A stretch of 14,428 bases of DNA from GCA-002840305 sp964394905 (GTDB lineage: Bacteria > Patescibacteriota > Patescibacteriia > Patescibacteriales > UBA12465): the NCBI GenBank assembly GCA_964394905.1, contig CAYMZF010000014.1:1-14428 (forward strand), read 5' to 3'. Of the stretch, positions 13,965 to 14,428 are shown one piece after another. Under the pieces are notes generated by a model that worked only from the letters and a program-made list of their open reading frames with translations, was not told where the DNA came from and searched no databases. Positions within the stretch are counted from its first letter, which is position 1; each line of letters opens with the position of its first letter. A program made the position numbers and the translations under genes.

Positions 13965-14428
13965 TTAAAATCTAATTTGTTTAATGTTATCACTGTCTCT
14001 AATATCAAAAATTTGAGAAGATTTTCTTTTAGGTTTAATATTTTTAAATTTAACCAAAAAATCGGGTTTAATTAAACTAATATTAAAAAGAGAAACTATC
14101 TCTTTAAAATTATTAACATTCGGTTGACCGCTTATATTACAACTGGTTGAAATAATCGGTTCGTTTAATGACTTTATTATTTTAATCAAAAATTTGTTTT
14201 TTGGCAAACGAACGGCCACTCCTTGTTTTTTTTCAATTTCCAAAAGTTTAATTAAATTATTTTTAGCCGACAAAATAAAAGTGGTCGGATAAATTTTATT
14301 ATCATTCCAATATTTTTTTAAAATACTTTCCTGTTTTGAATTAAAAGAAAAATATTTTTTTAACATTAAAAAATCACTTACTAAAATTAAAAACGGCTTA
14401 TTTTGAGCTCGTTTTTTTAAGTTATAGA
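13965..14428 (-). CDS. tsaC: TsaC/Sua5 (YrdC-domain) threonylcarbamoyl-AMP synthase, 5' end outside window
   Basis: Makes threonylcarbamoyl-adenylate from threonine, bicarbonate and ATP for the t6A37 modification of ANN-decoding tRNAs. The frame stays open to the window edge, past an internal ATG at 14366. The 20 codons before that ATG encode KKRAQNKPFLILVSD, the K-x-R...KP element of YrdC proteins, so the gene starts beyond 14428 and 153 residues are visible. Further on, PTTFIL corresponds to the PGPLT segment, AVRLP to the VRVP strand, and STSCNISG to the STSAN-SG nucleotide-binding motif. The missing part is the first 40-50 residues with the PTDTVYGL motif. The protein ends soon after the YrdC domain, so it is the short TsaC form without a Sua5 C-terminal domain. 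The stop is four bases from the S41 ATG. Confidence 0.87.
   Translation of the reverse strand, partial: YNLKKRAQNKPFLILVSDFLMLKKYFSFNSKQESILKKYWNDNKIYPTTFILSAKNNLIKLLEIEKKQGVAVRLPKNKFLIKIIKSLNEPIISTSCNISGQPNVNNFKEIVSLFNISLIKPDFLVKFKNIKPKRKSSQIFDIRDSDNIKQIRF

Noticed and set aside
13961..14008. Longer S41 peptidase starting at 14008
   Set aside because: It would overlap the tsaC coding region by 44 bases and place 16 extra residues in front of the signal anchor. The ATG at 13960 fits better.
14364..14366. ATG at 14366 as the start of a 133-residue protein
   Set aside because: The frame stays open upstream to the window edge and those codons encode a conserved YrdC element, so the ATG is internal.
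1..14428. Alternative genetic code with UGA read as glycine (as in Gracilibacteria)
   Set aside because: All genes are full length with TGA as a stop, glycine is encoded by GGN, and every gene with a visible end uses TAA or TAG.
1..14428. CRISPR arrays, tRNA or rRNA genes, insertion sequences
   Set aside because: Read by eye, no spaced direct repeats, cloverleaf sequences or transposase motifs were found; a covariance-model scan was not possible here.

Overview
The window is a stretch of AT-rich bacterial chromosome (about 30% GC, estimated by eye) carrying eleven genes, ten of them complete and one cut by the right edge. Several traits suggest a member of the Candidate Phyla Radiation (Patescibacteria, Parcubacteria-like). 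The genes are short-spaced housekeeping genes with AT-rich starts and almost no Shine-Dalgarno sequences. Protein variants include a CTP synthase with an unusual nucleotide loop and a UvrD helicase with a built-in exonuclease. All genes read cleanly with TGA as a stop, so the UGA=Gly code of Gracilibacteria does not apply. This placement is inference from family character, not a phylogeny.

Layout from left to right. Bases 1-28 look like a dif recombination site, 66 bases upstream of a XerC/XerD-type tyrosine recombinase gene (+). A strong hairpin at 1101-1125 separates it from a convergent, coiled-coil M23 peptidase gene (-). Next, also on the minus strand, is a UvrD/Rep-family helicase with a complete DEDDh exonuclease domain inside it. 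Ribonuclease HII (+) diverges from the helicase and converges on glutamyl-tRNA synthetase (-), with an 11-base overlap of coding ends. gltX is the second gene of an operon whose first gene fuses a WecG/TagA-type glycosyltransferase to a Nudix hydrolase. A 126-base divergent promoter region leads to a CorA-type metal transporter (+). A terminator follows, then an excellent promoter directly abutting it, then a GT4 glycosyltransferase (+).

Downstream of the glycosyltransferase lies the least explained region (10710-10986). It has a 21-bp hairpin, a lysine-rich ORF start, exactly 100 Ns (a scaffold gap, true size unknown) and a rho-independent terminator for a plus-strand transcript. Whatever that transcript encodes is mostly hidden in the gap. 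The right part is a minus-strand run: partial TsaC/Sua5-like protein, S41 carboxy-terminal processing peptidase, hairpin, CTP synthase.

Functionally the genes cover chromosome resolution (Xer/dif), DNA repair (helicase-exonuclease, RNase HII), translation (GluRS, t6A synthesis), nucleotide supply (CTP synthase), and cell-envelope work (M23 and S41 peptidases, two glycosyltransferases, CorA). I see no CRISPR array, rRNA, tRNA, insertion sequence or prophage. The most notable items are the helicase-exonuclease chimera, the dif-like site beside a lone xer gene, the glycosyltransferase-Nudix fusion, and the hairpin/gap locus.
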